Source: Flavobacterium aquaticum (lineage in GTDB: Bacteria > Bacteroidota > Bacteroidia > Flavobacteriales > Flavobacteriaceae). Taken from it: a stretch of DNA of 64,000 nucleotides. This document shows, in pieces, positions 6,630 to 17,087 of the stretch. Within the stretch, counting starts at the first letter, position 1, and every line of letters starts with the position of its first letter. Below the pieces are notes generated by a model. The model had not been told where the DNA came from. It made no database searches and saw nothing but the letters and a program-made list of their open reading frames with translations. A program made the translations under genes and the position numbers. Location of the stretch: the NCBI RefSeq assembly GCF_003259835.1, contig NZ_QLMI01000001.1, positions 310,001 through 374,000 of the forward strand, given 5' to 3'.

Positions 6630-7314
6630 GTTTTCAGTTTTGGGCTTTATTTCATTAAGCCTACGAATATGGTTCAAATTCCAAATTAATGACCCTTTAT
6701 ACTGATTAAATAAATTTACTAAGAGAGTTCTCATGTAATTAATCACTTATTCTAAAAATCTAAACACTTATTCCTTGAAATGTTATTTTTATTAATTTAC
6801 GTCAACAGTTGTATTGAAATTTAAAACCTTATGTTAATTTTAACAAAAAAAGTAGTAGTGTTTTTATGAAAGAATTATTAAAAAAAAGGTACTATTTTAA
6901 CTTTTAAATATAAAAAATACAAAGAAAGTAAAAGGTTTAAAAATAGATTGAATTAAAAGTTAAGACTTGATAAATTAGTCTTACCACTTTGAATAAGCAA
7001 TGATTAATTAGAGAACTTACCAATATTTGAGTAAATTATAAATGATTAATTTATTTACATTAATATGATAAATTATTTTAGTTATTTTTAATTATTCTTA
7101 AAATAATTGAATAAATTTGAAAAAAAATTAAGACTACCCCCCAAATATATCTTAAAATTAATCTGCTGTTTGTTGATTGAACGTCCTTTATGGACTAATT
7201 TGTAACCAATTAAACATTCATAAATATGTATTTAATGCAGATTATTAGTAGATTTCATGTGTTTTAAAATTGTAGGTTATTACTGAAAAATACAAACAAT
7301 TTTAAAACAAGCTT
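6630..7314. other. long AT-rich non-coding region before the adhesin
   Basis: About 685 bases with no gene that I can support on either strand. It is strongly AT-rich; the one departure is ACTACCCCCC around 7133-7142. No exact TAnnTTTG box was found close to the adhesin start. The length suggests a regulatory region or a long leader for the adhesin mRNA. Confidence 0.5.
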
Positions 7315-10300
7315 ATGAAAACAAAATTATTTAAATTAAGAACAAAATTAATATTTAGCTTATTGCTAATTTCTTTATTTGGGTTTTCACAAACAACTTA
7401 CGATTTTACAACACCAGCTGTATTAACAAATACAGGTACTTGGATTACTCAGGCCGATATTACTATTGGCGGAGTTGCTTATCGATTAACATCGGGAGGT
7501 AATGGAGGATTTACTAATCAAGCTACTGGCGGTGTTTCTAATAGTAATTGTTTAAGAAAAGATGGAGCAGGTGGAGATTCTTTTTCTCTTCAGCGATTAG
7601 ACGGACAACCTTTTCAATTTTATGGTATTTGGGTTAATCATGAAAGTATGAATTCTTATTCCGCTTTTTATACATTACCACCTTGGTACACCTTAACTGC
7701 GAGCACGTTTCAGTATCAAGATATGACACCGATGACTCCAGGAACGGCATGGAATAATTACACATCCTCATCAATTCCAATTAGTTCAGGTGCTGGGGGG
7801 ATAACAGTTACTTCTGTATCGATTTTTTTTCCTGCAATTTTACATTATGCAATTGACAACATTGTTGTAGGTCCAGTAGCAGCACCATCACTTAGTGCTA
7901 CCACTTCTTCTACAAATGTTTCATGTAATGGAGGTTCAAATGGAACCGCTACTGTTGTAGCAAGTGGAGGAACTTCACCTTATGCTTACAGTTGGTCTCC
8001 TAGTGGAGGAACTGCAGCAACAGCAACTGGATTATCAGCAGGTGTATATACTTGTACGATTACTGATAACGTAGGTGCTTCAATAACTAGAAATTTTACT
8101 ATAACACAACCAACAGCTCTATCACTTACACCGGCATCGCAAACTAATATTGCATGTAATGGAGGTTCAACAGGTGCTGCTTCTGTAAATGTAGCTACTG
8201 GCGGAGCAGGAGGTTATACTTACAACTGGACACCAGGAAACCCTACAGGAGATGGCACAACATCAGTTACAGGATTAACAGCAGGTACATGGACTTGTAC
8301 AGTTACTGATGCTAATGGATGTACACGCTCGCAAAACTTTACTATTACACAACCTACTGCATTGTCTTTGACGCCTTCTTCACAAACAAATATTGCTTGT
8401 AATGGAGGAACTACAGGTGCAGCATCAGTAAATGTTGCCACAGGCGGAGCTGGAGGATACACTTATAACTGGACACCAGGAAATCCTACGGGAGATGGCA
8501 CAACGTCGGTTACAGGATTAACAGCAGGTACTTGGACTTGTACTGTTACGGATGCAAATGGATGTACTACATCTAGAAATTTTACAGTAACACAGCCAAC
8601 TGCCTTAGCATTGACACCTTCTTCTCAAACAAATGTAGCTTGTAATGGTGGTGCTAACGGTGCAGCATCAGTAAATGTAGCTACAGGTGGAGCAGGAGGA
8701 TATACTTATAATTGGACACCAGGCAATCCTTTAGGAGATGGTACGACCTCGGTTACAGGATTAACAGCAGGTACATGGACTTGTACCGTTACGGATGCAA
8801 ATGGATGTACTACATCTAGAAATTTTACCATAACGCAACCAACTGCTTTATCGCTTACAGCAGCTTCACAAACAAATGTAGCTTGTAATGGTGGTGCTAA
8901 CGGTGCAGCATCAGTAAATGTGGCTACAGGTGGAGCTGGGGGGTATACTTACAATTGGACACCAGGTAATCCTACAGGCGATGGCACAACCTCGGTTACA
9001 GGATTAACAGCAGGTACATGGACTTGTACCGTTACGGATGCAAATGGATGTACTAGTTCAGTTAATTTTACTGTAACCCAGCCAACTGCCTTAGCATTGA
9101 CACCTTCATCGCAAACTAATATTGCATGTAATGGAGGTTCAACAGGTGCAGCTTCAGTAAATGTGGCAACAGGTGGAGCAGGAGGTTATACTTATAATTG
9201 GACGCCAGGCAATCCTACAGGGGATGGCACAACGTCAGTTACAGGATTAACAGCAGGTACTTGGACTTGTACTGTTACCGATGCAAATGGATGTACTAGT
9301 TCAGTTAATTTTACTGTAACCCAGCCAACCGCTTTATCACTTACACCGGCATCACAAACCAATATTGCTTGTAATGGAGGTTCAACAGGTGCAGCTTCAG
9401 TAAATGCGGCAACAGGTGGAGCAGGAGGTTATACTTATAATTGGACGCCAGGCAATCCTACAGGGGATGGCACAACGTCAGTTACAGGATTAACAGCAGG
9501 TACTTGGACTTGTACTGTTACCGATGTAAATGGATGTACTAGTTCAGTAAATTTTACTGTTACTCAACCAACGGCTATGTCAGCTACGACATCTCAAACT
9601 AGTGTTTCATGTAACGGAGGTTCTAACGGAAGTGCTACTGTTTCGGTAACAGGAGGTGCAGGAGGATATACTTATAGTTGGTCCCCGAGTGGAGGTACTG
9701 GAGCAACGGCTTCAGGTTTAGCAGTAGGAACTTATACAGTTACCATAACAGATGCTAACAGTTGTCAAATTACTAGAAATTTTACCATTACACAGCCAAC
9801 AGCTATGTCAGCTACGACATCTCAAACTAATGTTTCATGTAACGGAGGTTCAAATGGTACTGCTACTGTCTCGGTTTCAGGAGGTGCTGGAGGTTATACT
9901 TACAGTTGGTCACCAAGTGGAGGTACTGCAGCTACAGCTACAGGTTTAGCAGTAGGAACTTATACAGTTACCATAACAGATGCTAACAGTTGTCAAATAA
10001 CTAGAAGTTTTACTATTACTCAACCTACAGCTTTAGTAGCAAGTGCATCAGCACAAACGAATGTTTCATGTAATGGAGGTTCAAATGGAAGTGCTACTGT
10101 TGCGGTTACAGGTGGAGCTGGAGGTTATACTTATAGTTGGTCACCAAGTGGAGGAACTGCAGCTACAGCGACAGGTTTATCAGCAGGAACTTATACTGTT
10201 ACTGTAACCGATGCAAATAGTTGTGTAACGACACAATCTTTTACAATAACTCAACCAACTGCTCTTTCAGCTTCTACATCTCAAACTAACGTTTCATGTA

Positions 10301-12885
10301 ATGGAGGTTCAAACGGAACTGCTACAGTTGTAGCAACAGGAGGAGTAGGATCTTATACTTACAGTTGGGCACCATCAGGTGGTACAGGAGCAACAGCTTC
10401 AGGTTTAGTAGCGGGTACTTATACTGTTACAATTACAGATGCTAATTCGTGTCAAATTACAAGAACATTTACCATTACACAACCACCAGTATTAGTTGCA
10501 AATGCATCAGCACAAACCAACGTTTCTTGTAATGGCGGATCTAATGGTAGTGCTACCGTTGGAGTAGTAGGAGGAACACCAGGATATACTTATTCTTGGG
10601 CACCAAGCGGTGGTACGGCAGCAACGGCTTCAGGATTATCTGTAGGTACTTACATCGTTACCGTTACCGATGCTAATGGATGTTCGGCTACACAAAGTTT
10701 TACAATTACACAACCTACAGCTTTAATAGCGAGTGCTTCTTCACAAAGCAATGTATCTTGTAATGGAGGTTCTAATGGAACAGCTACTGTTGCAGTAACT
10801 GGAGGAACAGGAGCTTACACTTATTCTTGGGCACCAAGCGGCGGTACTGCAGCTACGGCTACAGGATTAGCTGCGGGAACTTACACTGTTACTGTTACCG
10901 ATGCTAATGCATGTATGGCTACACAAAGTTTTACAATTACACAACCTACAGCATTAGTAGCAAGTGCTTCAGCTCAAACCAATGTTTCTTGTAATGGAGG
11001 TTTCAATGGAAGTGCAACAGTTACAGTAACAGGAGGTACAGGCTCTTATACTTATTTATGGGCACCATCAGGGGGTACGGCTGCAACAGCTTCAGGATTA
11101 GTGGCAGGTTCTTATACGGTTACTGTTACTGATGCCAATGGATGTATGGCAACTCAGTCGTTTACAATTACACAACCAACAGTATTAGTTGCAAGTGCAT
11201 CAGCACAAACCAATGTTTCTTGTAATGGTGGTTCAAACGGAAGTGCTACTGTTGCCGTAACTGGAGGAGCTGGAGGATATACTTATAGTTGGTTACCAAC
11301 AGGAGGCACGGCTGCAACGGCTACAGGTTTAGCAGCAGGTACTTATACAGTTACTGTTACAGATGCCAACGGATGTACAGCATCGCAATCGTTTACGATT
11401 ACACAACCTACGGTTTTAGATGGTACTACATTTAAAACAGACGTTTCTTGTAATGGAGGTTCAAATGGTACTGCTACAGTTTCAATAACAGGTGGTACAG
11501 GTCCTTATACTTACAGCTGGTTACCAAGTGGAGGAACAAATGCTACGGCTACAGGTTTAGTAGCAGGTACTTATTCAGTGACAGTAACAGATTCTAATGG
11601 TTGTCAAATTACTAGAACAGTTGTTGTAGCAGAGCCTACGGTTTTAGCTGTTGCTTCTACAAATCAAACCGATGTTTCTTGTGTTGGTTCATCAGACGGT
11701 CAAGCTGCCGTAGTAATATCAGGAGGTACAGCGCCTTATACTTACAGTTGGTCGCCAACAGGAGGTACAGCTGCAACAGCATCTGGTTTAATTGCAGGAA
11801 CTTATACAGTTACTGTAATTGATGCAAATGGTTGTTCTTTAAATCAAACTTTTACAATAGGAACTGTATTAGATGTTACTAATCCAACTATTGTTGCTCC
11901 AGCAGATGTAAATGTTACTGCAAATACGGGTTGTAGTGCTACAGGTGTAGTTCTTGGAGTTCCAGTAGTTAGTGATAACTGTTTGGTGGCTTCATTTTCT
12001 TCAAATGCTCCATCTTCATTCCCAGTTGGAACTACGGTTGTGACATGGACGGTTGTAGATGGTTTAGGAAATACAGCTACTGCTACACAGAATGTTGTGG
12101 TACAAGATGTAACTCCTCCAACAGTTACTGTACAAAATATTACAATTGCTTTAGACAATACAGGTGTAACAACTATTACTTCTTCAATGGTTGATAATGG
12201 TTCTACAGATAATTGTGCAATTGCTAGTATTACAGTTTCACAAGATACGTTTGATTGTAGTAATGAAGGAGCGAATGTAATTGTTGTTACTGTTACAGAT
12301 ATTCATGGAAATAGTGCTACTTCAAATGTTACTGTTACTATTACAAATGCATTTGCTGATACCGATTCTGATGGTGTTAAAGACAATTGTGATGATGACG
12401 ATGATAATGATGGTGTTTTAGACACTAACGATAACTGTCAATTTGTTCAAAATGCTGGTCAAGAAGATAATGATTCAGATGGTTTAGGTGATATTTGTGA
12501 TGATGATGATGATAACGATGGTGTTTTAGACACTAATGATAATTGTCAATTTACGTATAATCCTGGTCAAGAAGATATTGATAATGATGGTATGGGTGAC
12601 GTTTGTGATTTAATAGAGATTAATGTTTCACAAGCTTTTACACCTAATGGAGACGGTATTAATGATACTTGGTTAATTATCAATATTGAAAATCATCCAA
12701 ATTCTTTTGTACGTGTATTTAATCGTTGGGGTGATGAGGTATTTAGCAAACGAAATTATCAAAGCGATTGGGATGGAACCAATAGAGGTAAAGATTTACC
12801 TGAAGCCGGTTCTTATTATTATCAAATTGATTTAGATGGTAATGGTTCTGTAGATCATGATGGATGGATTTATATCACGCGTTAA
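7315..12885 (+). CDS. giant SprB-repeat adhesin secreted by T9SS
   Basis: A 1856-residue surface protein. Order: signal peptide (about 1-26, ending GFSQ), an N-terminal beta domain to about 191, 17 SprB-type repeats (192-1518; SCNGG...YTYSW...[13 protein letters not shown]...FTITQPT), two HYR/Ig-like domains (about 1519-1681, with DNTGVTTIT and a T-D-x-HGN motif), calcium-binding thrombospondin type 3 repeats (about 1682-1765, [17 protein letters not shown]) and a type B T9SS sorting domain (about 1770-1856, [12 protein letters not shown] through GWIYITR). SprB of Flavobacterium is the mobile gliding adhesin; this is a smaller relative of the class. The PorP/SprF gene overlapping its stop is the usual partner for type B cargo. 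Confidence 0.9.
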   Translation: MKTKLFKLRTKLIFSLLLISLFGFSQTTYDFTTPAVLTNTGTWITQADITIGGVAYRLTSGGNGGFTNQATGGVSNSNCLRKDGAGGDSFSLQRLDGQPFQFYGIWVNHESMNSYSAFYTLPPWYTLTASTFQYQDMTPMTPGTAWNNYTSSSIPISSGAGGITVTSVSIFFPAILHYAIDNIVVGPVAAPSLSATTSSTNVSCNGGSNGTATVVASGGTSPYAYSWSPSGGTAATATGLSAGVYTCTITDNVGASITRNFTITQPTALSLTPASQTNIACNGGSTGAASVNVATGGAGGYTYNWTPGNPTGDGTTSVTGLTAGTWTCTVTDANGCTRSQNFTITQPTALSLTPSSQTNIACNGGTTGAASVNVATGGAGGYTYNWTPGNPTGDGTTSVTGLTAGTWTCTVTDANGCTTSRNFTVTQPTALALTPSSQTNVACNGGANGAASVNVATGGAGGYTYNWTPGNPLGDGTTSVTGLTAGTWTCTVTDANGCTTSRNFTITQPTALSLTAASQTNVACNGGANGAASVNVATGGAGGYTYNWTPGNPTGDGTTSVTGLTAGTWTCTVTDANGCTSSVNFTVTQPTALALTPSSQTNIACNGGSTGAASVNVATGGAGGYTYNWTPGNPTGDGTTSVTGLTAGTWTCTVTDANGCTSSVNFTVTQPTALSLTPASQTNIACNGGSTGAASVNAATGGAGGYTYNWTPGNPTGDGTTSVTGLTAGTWTCTVTDVNGCTSSVNFTVTQPTAMSATTSQTSVSCNGGSNGSATVSVTGGAGGYTYSWSPSGGTGATASGLAVGTYTVTITDANSCQITRNFTITQPTAMSATTSQTNVSCNGGSNGTATVSVSGGAGGYTYSWSPSGGTAATATGLAVGTYTVTITDANSCQITRSFTITQPTALVASASAQTNVSCNGGSNGSATVAVTGGAGGYTYSWSPSGGTAATATGLSAGTYTVTVTDANSCVTTQSFTITQPTALSASTSQTNVSCNGGSNGTATVVATGGVGSYTYSWAPSGGTGATASGLVAGTYTVTITDANSCQITRTFTITQPPVLVANASAQTNVSCNGGSNGSATVGVVGGTPGYTYSWAPSGGTAATASGLSVGTYIVTVTDANGCSATQSFTITQPTALIASASSQSNVSCNGGSNGTATVAVTGGTGAYTYSWAPSGGTAATATGLAAGTYTVTVTDANACMATQSFTITQPTALVASASAQTNVSCNGGFNGSATVTVTGGTGSYTYLWAPSGGTAATASGLVAGSYTVTVTDANGCMATQSFTITQPTVLVASASAQTNVSCNGGSNGSATVAVTGGAGGYTYSWLPTGGTAATATGLAAGTYTVTVTDANGCTASQSFTITQPTVLDGTTFKTDVSCNGGSNGTATVSITGGTGPYTYSWLPSGGTNATATGLVAGTYSVTVTDSNGCQITRTVVVAEPTVLAVASTNQTDVSCVGSSDGQAAVVISGGTAPYTYSWSPTGGTAATASGLIAGTYTVTVIDANGCSLNQTFTIGTVLDVTNPTIVAPADVNVTANTGCSATGVVLGVPVVSDNCLVASFSSNAPSSFPVGTTVVTWTVVDGLGNTATATQNVVVQDVTPPTVTVQNITIALDNTGVTTITSSMVDNGSTDNCAIASITVSQDTFDCSNEGANVIVVTVTDIHGNSATSNVTVTITNAFADTDSDGVKDNCDDDDDNDGVLDTNDNCQFVQNAGQEDNDSDGLGDICDDDDDNDGVLDTNDNCQFTYNPGQEDIDNDGMGDVCDLIEINVSQAFTPNGDGINDTWLIINIENHPNSFVRVFNRWGDEVFSKRNYQSDWDGTNRGKDLPEAGSYYYQIDLDGNGSVDHDGWIYITR
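7888..11868 (+). repeat. 17 tandem SprB-type repeats in the adhesin gene
   Basis: Two kinds alternate in blocks. Repeats 2-7 are 81 codons (243 bases), nearly identical even at the DNA level, and carry the insert [13 protein letters not shown] and an extra Cys (TWTCTVTD). Repeats 1 and 8-17 are 75-77 codons and more diverged. Repeats 6 and 7 are almost base-for-base copies, pointing to recent duplication or gene conversion. Confidence 0.9.
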
Positions 12886-13775
12886 TGAAAGATTATATGA
12901 AAAAAATAATTAGTACAATAGTATTTTTAGTGGTAACAATTACTGCTAATGCACAGCAAGAAAGTTTGTTTAGTTTTTACAGGAATCATATGAACTTAGT
13001 AAATCCTGCTTATGCAGGAGCAGAAGATGAAACTCTTATAAATAGTTCGTATAGAAAACAATGGGCAGGAATAGAGGAAGCTCCTGAGACTCAGGCTTTG
13101 TCTTTTGGAACGTCACTTGGAAAATCAATTGGTATAGGTGTTTCTATGGTTCATGACAAGACTTTTATAGAAAAACAGACTTTTCTTGGGATTGATTTTT
13201 CGTATAAATTAGATCTTAACGAAACTCATAAATTGTATATGGGATTAAAAGTAGGTGGAAATTTTTATGATGTAAACACATCAGGGTTACAAACCTATAA
13301 TGTTATGACCGACCCTGCTTTGGAGTCTATAAATAATTTTAATCCAAATGTTGGTTTAGGGTTTTATTTAAAGCATGATGCTTATTATGTTTCATTGTCT
13401 AGTCCTCGAATATTAAATACAGAGAGAGCAGATGAGGTTAACGGTTTTGCTTCTACAGCTACAGATAGACCTCATATTTATTTGAGTTCTGGTTATAACT
13501 ACATCATAAATGAAAAATTTGATTTTATTCCATCATTTATGTTACGTTATGTAAATGGAGCTCCTTTAAATGCAGATATTACAGCTTCTTTTGAGTATGA
13601 TAAAACTGTTAATTTAGGTGTTGCATATAGAACAAGTAATGTAATTTCAGGATTATTTTCTATTGTAGCTAGTAAACGATTAACATTAGGGTATGCTTAT
13701 GAAAGCGCTTTAGAAAGTGACTTAAAAGGCAGAGCTAATGGAACACATGAATTTATATTAAAATTCAAAATCTAG
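12885..13775 (+). CDS. PorP/SprF-family outer-membrane protein
   Basis: A 297-residue protein with signal peptide (KKIISTIVFLVVTITANAQ) and the PorP/SprF opening FSFYRNHMNLVNPAYAGAE, which occurs near the start of this family. The remainder has alternating beta strands of an outer-membrane barrel, ending in an aromatic-lysine strand (FILKFKI). The ATG at 12885 overlaps the adhesin stop (TAATG); ATG 12897 would also be possible and would leave the signal peptide intact. PorP/SprF proteins act with T9SS to move or anchor type B cargo such as SprB on the surface, so this protein most likely serves the adhesin just upstream. Confidence 0.88.
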   Translation: MKDYMKKIISTIVFLVVTITANAQQESLFSFYRNHMNLVNPAYAGAEDETLINSSYRKQWAGIEEAPETQALSFGTSLGKSIGIGVSMVHDKTFIEKQTFLGIDFSYKLDLNETHKLYMGLKVGGNFYDVNTSGLQTYNVMTDPALESINNFNPNVGLGFYLKHDAYYVSLSSPRILNTERADEVNGFASTATDRPHIYLSSGYNYIINEKFDFIPSFMLRYVNGAPLNADITASFEYDKTVNLGVAYRTSNVISGLFSIVASKRLTLGYAYESALESDLKGRANGTHEFILKFKI

Positions 13776-13792
13776 TTTAGAATTAAGTTAAA

Positions 13793-13825
13793 AAAAATCC
13801 CCTTAGAAAATCTGAGGGGATTTTT
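13793..13825. terminator. bidirectional terminator
   Basis: ATCCCCTTAGA (13797-13807) pairs with TCTGAGGGGAT (13811-13821), flanked by A residues on the left and T residues on the right. It serves the sprF-like gene and the convergent ribB operon, which ends at 13839. Confidence 0.85.
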
Positions 13826-13838
13826 GTTTTATAAGAAA

Positions 13839-14972
13839 TTAATAATTTACATAATCTGTAATTTCTAAGCCGTAGCCTATCATTCCTACACGTTTAGTAG
13901 GAGCGGTGCTATTGGATAGTAATTCGATTTTGGTAATGTCTAAATCGTGAAGGATTTGTGCTCCGATTCCGAAATCTTTGGTGTCCATTTTAATTTGTGG
14001 GGCACGCATTTCGCCTTGACTTTGTAAAACTTTTAATTCGGCAATACGATCTAATAATTCTAGAGATTTAACTTCTTGATTAATAAATACAATTGCACCT
14101 TTTTCAGCTTCGTTTATTTTACGGAAAACACTGTCAAGTTTTTTATCGTTATCGCTTGTAAGTGTTCCTAAAATATCGTTATTAACTTGTGTTGTATTAA
14201 TACGAGTTAAAACAGGTTCTCCAGCATTCCAAGTCCCTTTTGTTATAGCAATGTGCACTTGTTTGTTTGTAGTTTGTAAATAAGCGCGCATTCTAAATGT
14301 TCCAAAACGTGTTTCAATATCAAAATCTTCTTTCTTTTGAATTAGGCTATCATGTTGCATTCTGTATGCCACTAAATCTTCAATTGAAACCAATTTTAAA
14401 TCGAATTTTTTAGCTACTTCTACCAATTGAGGTAAGCGAGCCATAGAACCGTCTTCGTTCATGATTTCTACGATAACACCTGCGGGTTTGAAACCTGCTA
14501 AACGAGCAAAATCAATAGCAGCTTCTGTGTGACCTGTTCTTCTTAAAACGCCTCCTTGTTTGGCAATTAATGGGAAAATATGTCCAGGACGTGCTAAATC
14601 ATATGGTTTGGTTTCAGGGTCTATTAGGGCTTGAATGGTTAAAGCTCTATCAGAAGCTGAAATTCCAGTAGAAACTCCTTTTCCTTTTAAGTCAACCGAA
14701 ACGGTAAAAGCGGTTTCCATGTGATCCGTATTATTACGAACCATGGCATGAAGATCTAATTCTTTACAACGCGATTCGGTTAAAGGCGCACAAATTAATC
14801 CTCTTCCGTGTGTTGCCATGAAATTAATCATTTCTGGTGTTACCTTTTCGGCAGCAGCTAAGAAGTCACCTTCGTTTTCTCTATCTTCATCGTCAACTAC
14901 TATGATTACTTTTCCTTGGCGGATGTCTTCAATAGCTTCTTCAATTGTGTTTAGTTGTATGTTATTTGACAT
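13839..14972 (-). CDS. ribB: 3,4-dihydroxy-2-butanone 4-phosphate synthase with degenerate RibA-like domain
   Basis: A 377-residue two-domain protein. Residues 1-205 are a full RibB domain, with [11 protein letters not shown] (about 27-37), RPGHIFPL and [14 protein letters not shown], which makes the four-carbon unit of riboflavin from ribulose 5-phosphate. Residues from about 216 align with GTP cyclohydrolase II (RibA) in layout, but the zinc motif (Cys...RCDCG) is absent: the matching segment reads [11 protein letters not shown], and the EGRGIGL motif is replaced by QEVKSLEL. So cyclohydrolase activity is not expected. Similar RibB proteins with an inactive RibA-like tail are known in other bacteria. 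It is the last gene of the ftsK-lolA-lptF run, 4 bases after the permease gene. It would usually be annotated as ribBA. Confidence 0.85.
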   Translation of the reverse strand: MSNNIQLNTIEEAIEDIRQGKVIIVVDDEDRENEGDFLAAAEKVTPEMINFMATHGRGLICAPLTESRCKELDLHAMVRNNTDHMETAFTVSVDLKGKGVSTGISASDRALTIQALIDPETKPYDLARPGHIFPLIAKQGGVLRRTGHTEAAIDFARLAGFKPAGVIVEIMNEDGSMARLPQLVEVAKKFDLKLVSIEDLVAYRMQHDSLIQKKEDFDIETRFGTFRMRAYLQTTNKQVHIAITKGTWNAGEPVLTRINTTQVNNDILGTLTSDNDKKLDSVFRKINEAEKGAIVFINQEVKSLELLDRIAELKVLQSQGEMRAPQIKMDTKDFGIGAQILHDLDITKIELLSNSTAPTKRVGMIGYGLEITDYVNY

Positions 14973-14976
14973 GGTG

Positions 14977-16425
14977 TTAGTTGTTGTCGTCTTTATTTTG
15001 GGTTATTTTATTAAAAAGTTTTTTAAATGGGTCGGTTATCCAATCAAAATTAATCATGATACCAATATCATTTGTAGCACGATAGGTTAGAATAATAGCA
15101 AATGGAGTCATTAATATTGATGCCATCCAAGCCCCTAAAAAAGGAGGGATTTCATCTTGTTGGGCCACTTTTCGTCCAAACGTATTAATGAAATGGAAGG
15201 TTATGAAAATTAAAACTGCGAATACAATTGGTAACCCTAATCCTCCTTTTCGGATAATCGCACCTAATGGCGCTCCAATGAAAAACATTAACAAACAAGA
15301 ATAAGCGATTACGAATTTTTCATGTATAGCTAACCAGTGATTGTTGATGTTTTTTGATTTATTTTCTAAATCTGATTTATTGGCCGATATACCAAATTCG
15401 GTGCTAATTACATTACTTTTAGCAATTTCTATAATTTGTTTTTGTTCTTCAGTAGTAAATAATGAAATTAAATTCTCGTTATTCTTCTTTGATGATGATG
15501 TATTTGTTGTAGAATGTTTTTTGAAAATATTATCATTTCTGGCAACTAAATTTTTAGAATATGAAATAGCATCTTTATTATAATTTCTTTGTAAAGAGTC
15601 TAGAGTAACTTTCAATTCAGGAACGGTAAGCATTTTTTCAGAAGTAATGTTTCCGTCATCAATTTCTGCTTGATTTAATTTGGTTAAATCGATATTGATT
15701 ACATATTTTTCAAAACTACTTTTTGCAAATGGTAAGCGTTTGCGCTCTTCATAGTCTTTTGGATGAATATCTTCATAATAATAGCCATCGTATAATTCTA
15801 ATTGTAAGTAATTTGAATCGTCTTCACTAGTTAAAACACCTCTTTTGGCTTTTATAATGGTATTTGCACCCAATCCCATGTTACTGTTTTTAACGTGCAT
15901 GGTAACACCTTCTAAAAATTCGCCATTATCGCCTGACTTTTTATCTACTTTAATATTTGATGTTCCAATGGTATTAAACTGCCCCTCCGCAATAGCCATA
16001 GCTGGTTTTTGCTGTACAATTGTTTTTCTAAGATTGATAAATTTATATTGTGCATCTGGAATAACATTATTGGCAAAAAAGAACGATACAAAAGCTAAAA
16101 TTCCAATTGTAATGGTTAGCATTTTCATAGCGCGTTGCAATGAAATACCTGATGATTTCATAGCTGCAAATTCATAGTTTTCCGCAAAACTACCAAAGGT
16201 CATTATGGAAGCTAATAAAACCGAAAGCGGTAAAACTAACGGAACAATAGTAGGAGCGTAGAAGGATAGAAATTTAAGAATGGTAAAAAAGTCCAAATCT
16301 TTACCCGCTAGTTCGGCAATGAAAAGCCAAATTCCCTGTAAAACGAATATAAAAAACAAGATTACAAATACCGAAGTAAATGTAATCATGAAAGATTTAA
16401 TAATGTATTTATCTAATATTTTCAC
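14977..16425 (-). CDS. LptF/LptG-family lipopolysaccharide export permease
   Basis: A 482-residue inner-membrane protein of the YjgP/YjgQ family. Three membrane spans lie in the first 120 residues (with [16 protein letters not shown] and [14 protein letters not shown], the usual coupling region), then a periplasmic beta-jellyroll of about 240 residues and three spans at the C-terminus ([16 protein letters not shown]). These permeases move LPS from the inner membrane to the Lpt bridge together with LptB. The start is GTG (16423-16425), since the reading frame opens there with [11 protein letters not shown] as expected for the family. It follows lolA by 10 bases. Whether it is LptF or LptG cannot be told from sequence alone. 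Confidence 0.88.
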   Translation of the reverse strand: MKILDKYIIKSFMITFTSVFVILFFIFVLQGIWLFIAELAGKDLDFFTILKFLSFYAPTIVPLVLPLSVLLASIMTFGSFAENYEFAAMKSSGISLQRAMKMLTITIGILAFVSFFFANNVIPDAQYKFINLRKTIVQQKPAMAIAEGQFNTIGTSNIKVDKKSGDNGEFLEGVTMHVKNSNMGLGANTIIKAKRGVLTSEDDSNYLQLELYDGYYYEDIHPKDYEERKRLPFAKSSFEKYVINIDLTKLNQAEIDDGNITSEKMLTVPELKVTLDSLQRNYNKDAISYSKNLVARNDNIFKKHSTTNTSSSKKNNENLISLFTTEEQKQIIEIAKSNVISTEFGISANKSDLENKSKNINNHWLAIHEKFVIAYSCLLMFFIGAPLGAIIRKGGLGLPIVFAVLIFITFHFINTFGRKVAQQDEIPPFLGAWMASILMTPFAIILTYRATNDIGIMINFDWITDPFKKLFNKITQNKDDNN

Positions 16426-16435
16426 CCGAACGAAA

Positions 16436-17080
16436 TTAGTCTAATTTATTGATGTAATAATTAGGATATTTTGATTTGGTAAAGGTAAAATGATTTTTCG
16501 ATAATGGCTGATTTGTTTTAAAAGAATTAACAGTTAAAGTGGTTTTTGTTCCATTTTTGCCCACTTCAATTACGGTGTAGATGTGTTTTGTTTGAACATC
16601 TATACCTACAAGGATTTCTTTGCGTTGATCTTTGCTGCTATTAGGTGTTAATTTTACATATTGAATTTTTCTTCCTTTAACGTTTTGAAGAATATCCCAA
16701 GCATATTTGTAACCCGTATTAAAGAAGGTTAACATTTTGTTTGGGGTAATCGCATTTTCATCTTTAGGATCAAAATTAGCTACTGTAATTTCTTCATCTT
16801 CAGGAACAACAGTGTACACTTTTTTACCATCGAAAATTTTAGTTACTCCCATAAAGTTAAGGTTGTACAAATTCCCTTGAAGCGCCACATTTCCTTTGCT
16901 TTCTTGATTGATGTTTTCTTTTGGATTGTTTAAAGAATATTTAAAGTCAATCACGATATTATTGTACGATTTTACTTTGGCAGACACTTCATCTAATAGC
17001 TCTTTTGCTTTTTTAGCATCTTGAGCTTGAAGTGAAAAACCAATTAGTAATGCAATTGCAACTTGTAAAAAACGTTTCAT
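16436..17080 (-). CDS. lolA: outer-membrane lipoprotein carrier protein LolA
   Basis: A 214-residue periplasmic protein: signal peptide MKRFLQVAIALLIGFSLQAQ, then the LolA fold (ELLDEVSAKVKSYNNIVIDFKYS, GNLYNLNFMGVTKIFDGKKVYTV). LolA carries lipoproteins from the LolCDE complex to the outer membrane. A start at 17101 would place seven more residues before the signal peptide and overlap ftsK, so 17080 is preferred. Together with ftsK upstream and the LptF/G permease downstream it forms an envelope-biogenesis operon. Confidence 0.85.
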   Translation of the reverse strand: MKRFLQVAIALLIGFSLQAQDAKKAKELLDEVSAKVKSYNNIVIDFKYSLNNPKENINQESKGNVALQGNLYNLNFMGVTKIFDGKKVYTVVPEDEEITVANFDPKDENAITPNKMLTFFNTGYKYAWDILQNVKGRKIQYVKLTPNSSKDQRKEILVGIDVQTKHIYTVIEVGKNGTKTTLTVNSFKTNQPLSKNHFTFTKSKYPNYYINKLD

Positions 17081-17087
17081 TTTGATA

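Noticed and set aside
8220-8462. Open frames antisense or out of frame within the adhesin gene (also 9752-9949 and 11844-12158)
   Set aside because: They follow the repeat composition of the sense gene and have no independent start, family match or promoter.
7888-11868. Regularly spaced repeats that could suggest a CRISPR array
   Set aside because: The period is 225-243 bases, the whole unit is coding and encodes SprB repeats; there are no short repeats with unique spacers.
13839-14972. GTP cyclohydrolase II activity for the second domain of RibB
   Set aside because: Zinc cysteines and catalytic motif are missing.
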